35,465 nt of DNA, from positions 1 to 35,465 of the forward strand of contig CALWZU010000099.1 of assembly GCA_944386095.1 (NCBI GenBank), read 5' to 3'. Every line of letters begins with the position of its first letter. Position 1 is the first letter of the stretch. The translations under genes were made by a program, and so were the position numbers. This stretch comes from an uncultured Clostridia bacterium (lineage in GTDB: Bacteria > Bacillota > Clostridia > Peptostreptococcales > Anaerovoracaceae). Below are positions 8,264 through 16,284 of this stretch, piece by piece. The notes under the pieces are model-generated. The model ran no database searches. It worked only from the letters and a program-made list of their open reading frames with translations, and had not been told where the DNA came from.

Positions 8264-9792
8264 AGCTTTTGTTTCAGCCTTTCTCTGGCGGCGGTTTTCC
8301 CAAGGCCCCGGGCAGGGGCCGATTTTTTTTCATTTCTCTGAGAACGGCCTGTTTCTTCTTCTTCTCTGCTTTTGCGTTTCTGTTTGGTTTTTGTCTGTTC
8401 CTTGTTTTTTCCCTGCTGGCGGACTTTGTTTTCGGCCTTTTTCCGGGTTTTTCCCTGGGGCTGTATTTTCACCTGGGGGATCTTTGTTTCAACCGGATCC
8501 CCTAAATACAGCTGCAGGCTTGCCGCGGCGATCTCAAGGGGGGTGTAGCCTTTTTCCATAAGGGAAAGAATGGTGGATTTATAGGAAAATTTACCTTCCT
8601 GTATGGCTTCTTCGATGGTTTGCAGGTTGGCTTTGTTTTTTCGGCTGATGATCTCTTCTGCCTTTGGCAGCTCCAGACGCTGGATTTTGGCTTTGACGGC
8701 CCGGCTGGTCCTTTGAAGCTGCTGGGCCTGAAAGGGGCCGCCGCATAAGCTGATGGCCTTTCCTTCTTTGCCTGCCCGGCCGGTCCGGCCGATCCGGTGG
8801 ATGTAGGCTTCATCATTTTGGGGAATGTCGAAATTGATCACATAATCCACATCCTGCACATCGATGCCCCGGGCCGCCACGTCTGTGGCCACAAGAATGC
8901 TGCGATGGCCTTCCTTGAAGGTGTTCATGACCTTGGTGCGCTGGGCCTGCTTCATATCCCCGTGAAGGCCGTCGGCCTGATATCCCTTCCGGTTGAGAAA
9001 TTCGGTAATGTCATCCACCCGCTGCTTGGTGTTGGCAAAAATGATCGCAAGACGGGGATCATGGTATTGCAGGATCAGATATAAGGCCTCCAGCTTTTGT
9101 CTTGGCGGAACCTGGTAATAAAACTGCTCGATGCTTCTGACGGTCGGCTGTTTGGGATTGACCATGATCAGCTGGGGATCCTTTTGATAAAGCTCCGTAA
9201 GCTGAAGGATTTCAGGGGGCATAGTGGCGGAAAATAAAAGGGTTTGCCTTTCCAGGGGAGATTCATCCAGAATCGCCTGGATGTCCTCCCTAAAGCCCAT
9301 GCTGAGCATTTCGTCCGCCTCATCCAGAACGGCGATCTGCAGCCGGTCCAGCTTCAAAGATCCCCGGCGCATATGATCCATGATCCTGCCGGGGGTGCCG
9401 ATCACGATGTTGGCTTTTTTCAGATCAGAAAACTGTCTGTCCATGGAAGCGCCGCCGTAAATGGCGGCGGGACGGATCTGCGGGCTGTAGCGGCAGAGCT
9501 TTTGCAGCTGCTGGCAGCATTGCATGGCAAGCTCTCTGGTGGGACAGAGGATCAGGGCCTTCACCCCGGATTTTCGCCTTTGGGAAAGGATGCTTTCGCA
9601 GATGGGGATCCCAAAGGCAAGGGTCTTTCCGGTCCCCGTCTGAGAACGTCCGATAACGTCCAGCCCCTGGCGGATCAGGGGAATCGCCTGGGACTGGATC
9701 TGAGTGGCAGCGGTAAAGCCCATTTCGTCTATGGCCCTTTGGAGGGGATGGGCAAGCTGCAGCTGATAAAAGGTGGTTTGTGTATCCTGCAT
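8251..9792 (-). CDS. DEAD-box ATP-dependent RNA helicase
   Basis: A 513-residue helicase of the DeaD/CshA type, which unwinds RNA in ribosome assembly and mRNA decay, often at low temperature. The motifs are all in order: SQTGTGKT (50-57), PTRELA, TPGR, DEAD (157-160), SAT, then ATDVAARGID and HRIGRTGRAG in the second RecA-like domain. The last 70 or so residues are rich in Lys, Arg, Gln and Glu, the usual low-complexity RNA-binding tail. The start at 9792 is chosen for the GAGAGGA site just upstream; the frame is open to 9921 but those codons show no family match and include the leader repeat. It is a single-gene unit with its own promoter. Confidence 0.93.
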   Translation of the reverse strand: MQDTQTTFYQLQLAHPLQRAIDEMGFTAATQIQSQAIPLIRQGLDVIGRSQTGTGKTLAFGIPICESILSQRRKSGVKALILCPTRELAMQCCQQLQKLCRYSPQIRPAAIYGGASMDRQFSDLKKANIVIGTPGRIMDHMRRGSLKLDRLQIAVLDEADEMLSMGFREDIQAILDESPLERQTLLFSATMPPEILQLTELYQKDPQLIMVNPKQPTVRSIEQFYYQVPPRQKLEALYLILQYHDPRLAIIFANTKQRVDDITEFLNRKGYQADGLHGDMKQAQRTKVMNTFKEGHRSILVATDVAARGIDVQDVDYVINFDIPQNDEAYIHRIGRTGRAGKEGKAISLCGGPFQAQQLQRTSRAVKAKIQRLELPKAEEIISRKNKANLQTIEEAIQEGKFSYKSTILSLMEKGYTPLEIAAASLQLYLGDPVETKIPQVKIQPQGKTRKKAENKVRQQGKNKEQTKTKQKRKSREEEETGRSQRNEKKSAPARGLGKTAARERLKQKLRLP

Positions 9793-9863
9793 AGTTCCTC
9801 TCTGCGCATGGCGCACTGTATACAGCCGGTTTGGGGCTGCTGCTGTAAAGGGATTGATGTAAG

Positions 9864-9911
9864 AAGCGTTCATGAGGCGCTTGCCGGAGCAGGGCTGTTT
9901 CATGAACGCTT
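9864..9911 (-). promoter_or_regulatory. Inverted repeat in the helicase leader
   Basis: A perfect 12-bp inverted repeat (9864-9875 with 9900-9911, spacer of 24) lies in the untranslated leader of the DEAD-box helicase gene, between the predicted transcription start near 9934 and the start codon. It could form an RNA hairpin about 70 bases before the start codon. No T tract follows, so it is not a plain terminator. Confidence 0.5.
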
Positions 9912-9940
9912 TGAGTGTCATTTCATTTCATCAGAAACAT

Positions 9941-9949
9941 ATTATAGCA
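9941..9949 (-). promoter_or_regulatory. Extended -10 promoter of the helicase gene
   Basis: On the minus strand TGCTATAAT gives a perfect -10 box with an extended TG. No convincing -35 box is seen at 16-18 bases. The leader would be about 140 bases. Confidence 0.55.
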
Positions 9950-10034
9950 CAGAAAAGAGGGAAAGAACATAGCCGGCAAAGGACTTTTTCTTTAGAAAAA
10001 GCTTTTGCTGAGGCGCGTTTTGAGAAAAGGCAGG

Positions 10035-10385
10035 TCAAAAGGGCCGGCAGGCGGCGCTGTTCCCGCTGAGGGCGCAGGAGCCGGGCTTTTTTTGCTTGTC
10101 CATAGGCAGCAGGCTGTCCGCAGCGATGGTATAAAAGGGGAAGCTCTCTCCCACGGCTTTTGTGCAAAGGAAAAGCTGGGCGGAACTGAAGGGAGGCGCT
10201 AAAATGATCAGATCGGGCTGCTGTCTGTGAAGATATTTTTTCAGCTCCTTTTCTCCTGAAAAAAGGGAAAGGGACGCCAGCAGGATTTCCGCATCCGGCT
10301 CCTGGCAGGCAAGCTGCTGCGTCAGAAACAGGGCTTTGTCGTTTGGCACTGTGGGACCTGCCTGGGTCAGCATGATGATTTTCAT
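10035..10385 (-). CDS. Short glycosyltransferase-like (MGDG synthase N-domain-like) protein, possibly truncated
   Basis: A 116-residue protein with a strong AAGGAGGT site (10393-10400) before its ATG. The start 'MKIIMLTQAG', the middle 'QQPDLIILAPPFSSAQL' and 'FPFYTIAADSL' follow, loosely, the N-terminal domain of MGDG-synthase/diacylglycerol glucosyltransferase-type enzymes. Those run to about 370 residues with a C-terminal nucleotide-sugar domain that is absent here; the following DNA leads straight to the helicase promoter. The Gly-Asn-Gly-His motif of the family is not present. It may be a remnant or a separate small protein. The gene call rests on the ribosome binding site; the family call is weak. 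Confidence 0.5.
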   Translation of the reverse strand: MKIIMLTQAGPTVPNDKALFLTQQLACQEPDAEILLASLSLFSGEKELKKYLHRQQPDLIILAPPFSSAQLFLCTKAVGESFPFYTIAADSLLPMDKQKKPGSCALSGNSAACRPF

Positions 10386-10584
10386 TTGAAAGACCTCCTT
10401 CTTCTTTAAATTTTATGAAAACAGCATACACCTGAAATCTTACAGGACTGTGGCAAAGATCATGACAGAACCTTAATGTATTCTGAAGAAAAGCTTAAGC
10501 TGAGGGGCTTATGGAAAGGCCAGGGGGCTTTTATGGAATTTTGGCATTCCTTTAAAAGTGTCTTGTCATCAAAAGAAAGAATCA

Positions 10585-10593
10585 TGATATAAT
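10585..10593 (+). promoter_or_regulatory. Extended -10 promoter of the SLH-NHL gene
   Basis: TGATATAAT gives a perfect TATAAT (10588-10593) with an extended TG. A TTGTCA at 10563-10568 lies 19 bases upstream, slightly too far for a standard spacer. Confidence 0.6.
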
Positions 10594-10663
10594 GTAAAAA
10601 AATTGACAAGCTGACAAGAAGGCAAAATGCCGGGATCAGTGGTTCAAATGGGGGGGAAATGAT

Positions 10664-12238
10664 TTGAAAAAAAGCACGAAGCGCGTATTTTCAGTTGCCT
10701 TGGCTCTGGGCGTTGCGGCTTTTGGGGGAGGGCTTATGCCCGTTTCCGCAAGTCAGGACAAGGGGGAAGCGCCGGATTCAGCCATAGGAGAACTGTTCGG
10801 GGAGCAGATGCAGGACTCCGATGAGTCCATTTCCCGGCAGGCTTTTTTCGCAGCGGTGGCAAAAACCTGTTATCTGGGAGAGGATGTGTCCTCTTTGGAG
10901 CTGCCTTTTGCCGATGCGAAGCAGGCTGACCCGGAGCTTGTTTCTTATCTGAAGCAGGCCTATGTTATGGGGATTCTGGCTGGTTCCCGTCAGGATGAGG
11001 GGCTGTATCTTCTGCCTGAGCAGGATATTTCAAGACAGGAGGCCTCGGCGATTTTGGGAAGGGCTCTTGCGGTGGCTTCCAATGCGCCTCTTGCGTATAC
11101 GGATGAGGCGGATATCGCTCCTTATGCCTATGCCTATATTGCCGCTCTTGAAGAAAAGGATATTATTTCCGGTTATCCGGACGGAAGCTTCCGTCCCCAG
11201 GATCCCATTTCCTTTTATGAAGCGGGGGTTTTATGCGGAAGAACGCTGACGCAGCAAAAACAGCTGCAAGCCGTGGCGGGAGACGGAACGGCGGGCTATG
11301 AGGACGGGGCCAGTCTTGACGCTAAGCTGATGTATCCAAAGGGCCTGGCGTTTTTTGCGGACGGCTCCCTGGCGGTGGCGGATACCCACAACAGCCTTCT
11401 GCGGAAGGTGAACCTGGGAAATGTAACCACCATCAGCGGCCATGTGCTGGAACGGGATGAAAACGGCTTTGCCAAAATGTACTGCCTGGATGGGGCCCTT
11501 GAAGATTCCCTTCTGGGCAGACCCTATGATCTGATCTTCGATCCGGGCGGATCCATGGTATTTACGGATATGGGAAATCACACCATCAAGATCGTCCTGC
11601 AGGACAGACTGTATACCTTAAGCGGCGGGCAGGGGACCAACACAGCGGGATATCTGGAGGGGAGCGCTTCAGAGGCCCTCTATAACAGCCCTACGGGACT
11701 TGCGGCGGACAGGGACAGTAATGTGTATGTTGCCGATACCATGAACCAGTGTATCCGAAAGATCGATTTCAACGGTAATTCCAGCCTGCTTGCGGGCATA
11801 CCGGGCCAGGCGGGTTTCCAGGACGGAGCGGGTCAGCAGGCTATGTTCAATGAACCTATGGGGCTGGATATAGACCAGGAAGGGAATCTGTATGTAGCGG
11901 ATTCAGGCAATAACTGCATTCGGAAAATCACGCCCCAGGGGGAGGTTTCCACATTAGTGGGAACGCCCCTTAAAGGAGAAGGGGAAGAGGAGCCGGATGA
12001 TGAGCAAGGGGAAGGGACGCTTTCCCGCCCCACCGGGATCTGTGTAACCAAGGAAGCTCTATTTATCGCCGATACAGACAATAACGCGGTAAAAATGTTT
12101 TCTCAGGGAAAGCTGACAACGGTGGCGGATGAAGAGGATGGCCTGTCCCGGCCCTACGACGTGGGTTACCAGGATGGGAAGCTGTATATCGCTGATACCC
12201 ATAATCACAGGATCCTGGGGATCCGGCTGGCCGATTGA
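10664..12238 (+). CDS. Secreted SLH-domain protein with six-repeat NHL propeller
   Basis: A 524-residue exported protein. It starts with TTG after GGGGGGA; a basic start (KKSTKR), a hydrophobic core and 'PVSAS' form a signal peptide cut near residue 30. Residues about 55-205 hold SLH (S-layer homology) modules, the last ending 'IISGYPDGSFRPQDPIS'; these anchor proteins to cell-wall polymers. From about 222 to the end there are six NHL repeats, each with a 'P.G' start and 'VADT.N..IRKI'-like end (for example 'GLAADRDSNVYVADTMNQCI' and 'GNLYVADSGNNCIRKI'), enough for a closed six-bladed beta-propeller. Such propellers bind ligands or peptides; the ligand is unknown. A strong promoter lies about 70 bases upstream and the gene appears to be on its own. 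Confidence 0.88.
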   Translation: MKKSTKRVFSVALALGVAAFGGGLMPVSASQDKGEAPDSAIGELFGEQMQDSDESISRQAFFAAVAKTCYLGEDVSSLELPFADAKQADPELVSYLKQAYVMGILAGSRQDEGLYLLPEQDISRQEASAILGRALAVASNAPLAYTDEADIAPYAYAYIAALEEKDIISGYPDGSFRPQDPISFYEAGVLCGRTLTQQKQLQAVAGDGTAGYEDGASLDAKLMYPKGLAFFADGSLAVADTHNSLLRKVNLGNVTTISGHVLERDENGFAKMYCLDGALEDSLLGRPYDLIFDPGGSMVFTDMGNHTIKIVLQDRLYTLSGGQGTNTAGYLEGSASEALYNSPTGLAADRDSNVYVADTMNQCIRKIDFNGNSSLLAGIPGQAGFQDGAGQQAMFNEPMGLDIDQEGNLYVADSGNNCIRKITPQGEVSTLVGTPLKGEGEEEPDDEQGEGTLSRPTGICVTKEALFIADTDNNAVKMFSQGKLTTVADEEDGLSRPYDVGYQDGKLYIADTHNHRILGIRLAD

Positions 12239-12317
12239 AAAAGGCGATGAAAAATAAAAAGCAGGAATAAGAAAGCCATAGGTGAAGGTGAAAAAACAGG
12301 CTGCTAAAAATACGGGA

Positions 12318-12351
12318 TTTACGTAAAACGTGTCGCAGGCAATACGTAAAA
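12318..12351. promoter_or_regulatory. Operator-like repeats upstream of the XRE regulator
   Basis: TACGTAAAA occurs twice (12320-12328 and 12343-12351), 23 bases apart, the first inside the palindrome TTTACGTAAA (12318-12327). They lie just upstream of the predicted promoter of the regulator gene, as expected for autoregulation. Confidence 0.45.
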
Positions 12352-12378
12352 ATCAAGATTTTAGGCGTAAGGAGGGAA

Positions 12379-12387
12379 TGATATACT
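12379..12387 (+). promoter_or_regulatory. Extended -10 promoter of the XRE regulator
   Basis: TGATATACT gives TATACT (12382-12387) with an extended TG. The -35 region (around 12359) is poor, which fits a regulated promoter. Confidence 0.45.
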
Positions 12388-12442
12388 TCTGCTAGAGATG
12401 AGAGTATAGCTGGTAGAAGACAGGAAAGAGGCGACATTTTAC

Positions 12443-12928
12443 ATGCAGCAGCCGAATTCGCACACAGGGCCTGAGGGACGGGAACAGCCGGATAATTTCC
12501 ACGTCAAGGATCTGGAATATCGCCGCAGATGCAGCCAGATCGGTTCCAAAATCAGAAAAGAACGGGAAGCCCAGGGCCTGAGCCAGGTAAAGCTGGCTGG
12601 CCTTTCCGGCTTTTCTTCCAGTTACCTGTGCGATATTGAAAATCACAGAAGCCAGCCTTCTTTGGTGAGCCTGATGGCTTTTGCGGAAGTGCTGGGCAGG
12701 CCTGTTTCCTATTTTATCGGAGAGGGAGAAGAGCCGGAGGGCGTAAAAGAAGAGAAAAAGCCGTTCGGCGCTTTGGAGGAAAGCGACCGGGCGCTTTTGG
12801 CGGAGCTGGTCAGAGAACCGGGATTTTTGGAAATCGTTCGGGCCATGAGGGGTTTTCAGCGCTGGGAAAAACATGAAAAGTTAGAATTGATCAGTTTTTT
12901 AGAAACCAAAAGGAAAAGCCGTCTCTAA
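12443..12928 (+). CDS. XRE-family helix-turn-helix transcriptional regulator
   Basis: A 161-residue DNA-binding protein. Residues about 27-85 are a classic Cro/C1-type helix-turn-helix: 'IGSKIRKEREAQGLSQVKLA', then 'GFSSSYLCDIENHRSQPSL' and 'LMAFAEVLGRPVSYFIGE'. The remaining 75 residues are charged and helical with no second recognised domain, so oligomerisation is a likely role for them. A GAGG site lies about 10 bases before the ATG. Two TACGTAAAA repeats upstream suggest self-control. Neighbouring genes are surface proteins and lipoproteins, but no target is evident. Confidence 0.88.
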   Translation: MQQPNSHTGPEGREQPDNFHVKDLEYRRRCSQIGSKIRKEREAQGLSQVKLAGLSGFSSSYLCDIENHRSQPSLVSLMAFAEVLGRPVSYFIGEGEEPEGVKEEKKPFGALEESDRALLAELVREPGFLEIVRAMRGFQRWEKHEKLELISFLETKRKSRL

Positions 12929-12942
12929 TGCGGGGGCGGCTT
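12916..12942 (+). terminator. Probable terminator of the XRE regulator
   Basis: A stem of 6 Watson-Crick pairs (12916-12921 with 12937-12942), extendable with G-U pairs, overlaps the stop codon. The following sequence is T-rich but broken, so the call is moderate. Confidence 0.4.
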
Positions 12943-13001
12943 GTTAATTTATGTGTTTTTTCTTACGAATCGGGCAGAGGGCTTTTTCTGGGGAAAAAAC
13001 A

Positions 13002-13010
13002 TGGTATACT
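13002..13010 (+). promoter_or_regulatory. Extended -10 promoter of the lipoprotein gene
   Basis: TGGTATACT gives TATACT (13005-13010) with an extended TG, about 50 bases before the start codon. No clear -35 box. Confidence 0.5.
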
Positions 13011-13058
13011 GAAGCAAAGAAAAGCATATGACCATGAAAAAAGAAAGGGAGCAGAAAT

Positions 13059-13931
13059 ATGAAATTATCAAAAGCATTGATGACGCTTGCCCTTCTGGCG
13101 CTGATGCTTCCGGGACTTATCGCCTGCGGAGCCAAGCAGGAGCAGACGCAAGAGGAGGACCTTCTGGAAGCATCCATGGCGGCCATGGATGAGATTGAAA
13201 GCTACCGGATGCAGATGTCCATGATCATGGATATGTCCATTGCCGGAGAGTCTTTGAATACCACCACCCATGCCCAGGGTGCGGTGATCAACGAGCCTCT
13301 TGCCATGGAAATGCAGATGAACATGGATATGGGCGATATGGGCGGAGCGGATGTTCTGATGTATCTGGAAAAGGCGGAAGACGGCACGGATCTGGTATAC
13401 ATGAGCATAGACGGGGGCGCCAGCTGGACCCGGCAGGAAGGCGTGTCCGCAGAAAGCGCCGAAACGTATAATGTAAAGGATAATATGGACCTGTATCTGA
13501 AGAGCGCGGAAAACTTCCAGAAGGCGGGAGAGGAAACCGTCAACGATATCCAGACCGTTCGCTACGACGGCTTTATTTCCCAGGAGGCTATGAATCAGGT
13601 GATGGAAACCTCCGGCCTTCAGGAGCAGCTGGGTATTTTGGAGCTTCCCGAAGAAACGATGGAGGCGATTTACACCGACATCGGCCAGGTACCCATCTCC
13701 GTGTGGATCGATCCGGAAAAAAAATTGCCTGTTCAGTATGAAATGGACATGACCCAGGTCATGCAGAATCTGATGGATAACATGCTGGAGATGGTAAGCC
13801 AGGAGGTGGAAGAGGTGGGAGATGTTCTTCTTGAGATCCAGAAGGTGACCATTTCCATGAACATGTCCGACTTTAACCAGGTAGAATCGATTACCATTCC
13901 CCAGGAGGCCAGAGAGGCGGCAAGCGTTTAA
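13059..13931 (+). CDS. Lipoprotein, DUF6612/LppX-like
   Basis: A 290-residue exported lipoprotein. The signal peptide ends in the lipobox LIAC with the lipidated Cys at 23. The mature part has the layout of the DUF6612 and LolA/LppX-like proteins: a Met-rich amphipathic strand region ('MQMSMIMDMSIAGE', 'AMEMQMNMDMG'), a 'VYMSIDGGASWTR' segment, a central helix, and a 'PISVWIDPEKKLPVQYEMDM' strand pair near the end. Such folds are curved sheets that may hold lipid or hydrophobic ligands. The Met content is unusually high. It appears to be a single gene with its own promoter and terminator. The family is assigned from memory of the pattern and could be a neighbour family. Confidence 0.75.
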   Translation: MKLSKALMTLALLALMLPGLIACGAKQEQTQEEDLLEASMAAMDEIESYRMQMSMIMDMSIAGESLNTTTHAQGAVINEPLAMEMQMNMDMGDMGGADVLMYLEKAEDGTDLVYMSIDGGASWTRQEGVSAESAETYNVKDNMDLYLKSAENFQKAGEETVNDIQTVRYDGFISQEAMNQVMETSGLQEQLGILELPEETMEAIYTDIGQVPISVWIDPEKKLPVQYEMDMTQVMQNLMDNMLEMVSQEVEEVGDVLLEIQKVTISMNMSDFNQVESITIPQEAREAASV

Positions 13932-13954
13932 GGATTTTGAAAAAGCTTTGGCAG

Positions 13955-14006
13955 CAAAAGGAGTCTTTTGAGAAGGCAAAGGCCGGAAAGGCTCCTTTTG
14001 TATTTT
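13955..14006 (+). terminator. Terminator of the lipoprotein gene
   Basis: A 9-bp stem (13955-13963 with 13992-14000) with an internal region that can pair further is followed by TATTTT. Confidence 0.6.
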
Positions 14007-14098
14007 GAAAATTTTTATAGGCGAAGGATGATATGGAAGAAAAATTATACAATTAATAATCCTTTAAGGCAGGAAAGGAAGGCCTCCCTGAAATTTTG

Positions 14099-14126
14099 TT
14101 GAAAAAACGCGTATTTATGATAAAAT
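14099..14126 (+). promoter_or_regulatory. Promoter of the aminotransferase gene
   Basis: TTGAAA (14099-14104), a 16-base spacer, and TAAAAT (14121-14126) with an extended TG at 14118-14119. The leader would be about 85 bases, with no recognised riboswitch. Confidence 0.65.
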
Positions 14127-14219
14127 AGAAAAAATAGGCCTGAAGAAACAGGCATAACAGATGAAAACAGGAGCCCCGGCAAACAGAAGGGGCAGAGAGA
14201 AGTGTATTAGGAGGCATGC

Positions 14220-15392
14220 ATGAAAGAGCTTAACAGAAGAACTGCGAATTTTACCGATTCCGTTATCAGAAGAATGACAAGAATCGCCAATCAGCATGGA
14301 GCGATCAATCTATCCCAGGGATTTCCGGATTTTGATCCTCCCAAGGAAATCCTGGAAGAGCTTGCCCGGGTGGCCCACAAAGGCCCTCATCAGTACGCCC
14401 TGACCTGGGGAGCGCAGAATTTCAGAGAAGCCCTTGCGGAAAAACAGTCTTCTCTGATGGGGATCGATATCGATCCTCAAACCCAGATCGTCGCTACCTG
14501 CGGCAGCACGGAAGCTATGATGGCCGCTATGCTGACCCTGATCAATCCCGGGGACAAGGTCATCGTTTTTTCTCCCTTTTATGAGAATTATACGGCGGAT
14601 ACCATTCTTTCCGGGGCGGATCCGATCTTTGTATCCTTAAAACCGCCTCAGTATAATTTTGATGTAACAGAGCTGGAAGAGGCCTTCAAGCAGAATCCCA
14701 AGGCGCTGATCCTGTGCAACCCGGCCAATCCCTCAGGCAAGGTCTTTTCCTATGAGGAGTTGAAAATCATCGCGGATTTTGCGGAAGAATACGACACCTA
14801 TGTGATCACGGACGAGGTTTATGAGCACCTGGTATATGCGCCCAAAAAGCACGTTTATTTTGCTTCCCTGCCCGGTATGGCAAAAAGGACCCTTTCCTGC
14901 AGCTCTCTTTCTAAAACCTATCATATCACGGGCTGGCGGATCGGCTATATCATCGGCCCACCCGAAATCATCGACGTGGCCCGGCAGGTTCATGATTTCC
15001 TGACCGTAGGCGCCGCCGCACCCCTTCAGGAAGCCATTGTCCCTGCGCTGCGTTTTGGCCAGGACTATTATGATGAATTCCTGCGCTCTTATACGGTAAA
15101 GCGGGAGATTTTCACAAAGGGTCTTGATGAGATCGGCCTGAAGTATACAAATCCCGAAGGAGCCTATTACATCATGGTGGATGTAAAGGAATTCGGAGTC
15201 AAGGACGATCTGGAATTTTGCGAATGGGTCACCAAAGAGGTGGGGGTGGCGGCCGTTCCCGGCTCCAGCTTTTTCAGGGAGCCGATTAATGATTATATCC
15301 GTTTCCATTTTGCGAAAAAGGAAGATACCCTTCATGAAGCCATAAAGCGGCTTTCTGCCATTTACGACAAATTTGAAAAAACAAGAGGCTAG
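14220..15392 (+). CDS. Class I/II PLP-dependent aminotransferase
   Basis: A 390-residue fold-type I aminotransferase close to the methionine/kynurenine/aspartate aminotransferase group. 'INLSQGFPDFDPP' marks the N-terminal substrate loop, 'NPANPSGKVFS' the conserved Asn segment, 'ITDEVYEHLVY' the PLP-binding Asp and Tyr, and 'SLSKTYHITGWRIGY' carries the Schiff-base Lys232. The C-terminal Arg in 'YIRFHFA' binds the substrate carboxylate. The start follows an AGGAGG site; a second ATG four bases earlier is out of frame. A methylthioadenosine-type phosphorylase gene lies about 3 kb on, so the methionine-salvage transamination is one possible role, but the true substrate cannot be read from the sequence. 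Confidence 0.9.
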   Translation: MKELNRRTANFTDSVIRRMTRIANQHGAINLSQGFPDFDPPKEILEELARVAHKGPHQYALTWGAQNFREALAEKQSSLMGIDIDPQTQIVATCGSTEAMMAAMLTLINPGDKVIVFSPFYENYTADTILSGADPIFVSLKPPQYNFDVTELEEAFKQNPKALILCNPANPSGKVFSYEELKIIADFAEEYDTYVITDEVYEHLVYAPKKHVYFASLPGMAKRTLSCSSLSKTYHITGWRIGYIIGPPEIIDVARQVHDFLTVGAAAPLQEAIVPALRFGQDYYDEFLRSYTVKREIFTKGLDEIGLKYTNPEGAYYIMVDVKEFGVKDDLEFCEWVTKEVGVAAVPGSSFFREPINDYIRFHFAKKEDTLHEAIKRLSAIYDKFEKTRG

Positions 15393-15466
15393 GCTTTTTC
15401 CTGAAAAGGACAAAGAAGGAACAAGCGTAAGCCGGGAAGGAATCCAAAGCAGACAAAGCTTCTCGA

Positions 15467-15511
15467 AAAAGACGCCGGATTTGGCCCTATGGACCGGATC
15501 CGGCGTCTTTT
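15467..15511. terminator. Bidirectional terminator between convergent genes
   Basis: A perfect 14-bp stem (15467-15480 with 15498-15511) ends in a T run on the plus strand and, read from the minus strand, in TTTTT. It separates the aminotransferase from the ferredoxin-type gene. Confidence 0.85.
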
Positions 15512-15567
15512 GTGCTCCGGACTCTTTATGGCTGCGTCCGGGTAGGGTTTTGTCTTTTTTCGGAAAA

Positions 15568-16261
15568 TCAATCCAGTATTTCTCCGTGGGCGGAGATGGT
15601 TTTCACATTCAGGGGGATGGATTTTCCGCTTGCCTGCAGCGCCTGTTTTACGGCGTATTCTATGCCGCCGCAGCAGGGCACCTCCATGCGGACGACTGAT
15701 GCTGCGGATGGGGTTGTTTGCGATAATGGCCGCAAGCTTATGGGCATAATCCACATCGTCGAGCTTGGGGCAGCCGATCAGGGTGGTGCGGTTTCGGATA
15801 AAGGTATTGTGAAAATCACCGTAGGCATAAGCAGTGCAATCCGCTGCGATCAGAAGATCGGTATCCTTAAAGCAGGGGGCGTTTGGAGGGAGAAGCTTGA
15901 TCTGCACCGGCCACTGGGAAAGCTGGCTGTTTATGGCCTGGGAGAAAGAGTCCCTTTCATCGAGGTTCTCTTTGTGAATGGTTTTAAGCTGGCTGCCGGG
16001 GCAGCTGCAGGCGGAAATCTCTTTTTCTTCCTTTGCCGCCAAGACGGCGGCCTGGTTATAGGCGGGAGCTTCACGCTTTTCAAAAGAAATGGCGCCTGTG
16101 GGACAGGCGGGAAGACAATCCCCAAGACCGTCGCAATAATCCTCACGGACAAGCCTTGCCTTTCCCTGTATCATTTCAATGGCGCCTTCGTGGCAGGCCG
16201 CAGCGCAGGCGCCGCAGCCGTTACATTTTTCCTGATCGATTTTGATGATATTTCGAATCAT
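15568..16261 (-). pseudogene. Ferredoxin-type (2x 4Fe-4S) ATP-binding-annotated protein, frameshifted
   Basis: The first 188 or so residues are intact: two 4Fe-4S motifs with Cys13, 16, 19 and 23, and Cys43, 49 and 53 (the second motif is 'CDGLGDCLPACP', with wide spacing), then a conserved middle ending 'LIGCPKLDDVDYAHKLAAII'. Near 15695-15700 the frame breaks. The next frame carries the expected end of the family, 'VVRMEVPCCGGIEYAVKQA' to 'ISAHGEILD' with a stop at 15568. Restoring the frame gives about 231 residues, the usual size. One extra or two missing bases explain it. The cause may be a real mutation, a programmed shift or a base-call error. The start at 16261 has an AAAGGAG site. 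It is the second gene after the TIGR04076 gene. Confidence 0.8.
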
Positions 16262-16284
16262 ATGCCGGCTCCTTTCTCTTTTGC

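Noticed and set aside
9931-10431. A 166-codon minus-strand frame overlapping the short glycosyltransferase-like gene
   Set aside because: It is in another frame, lacks a ribosome binding site, and runs through the helicase promoter region.
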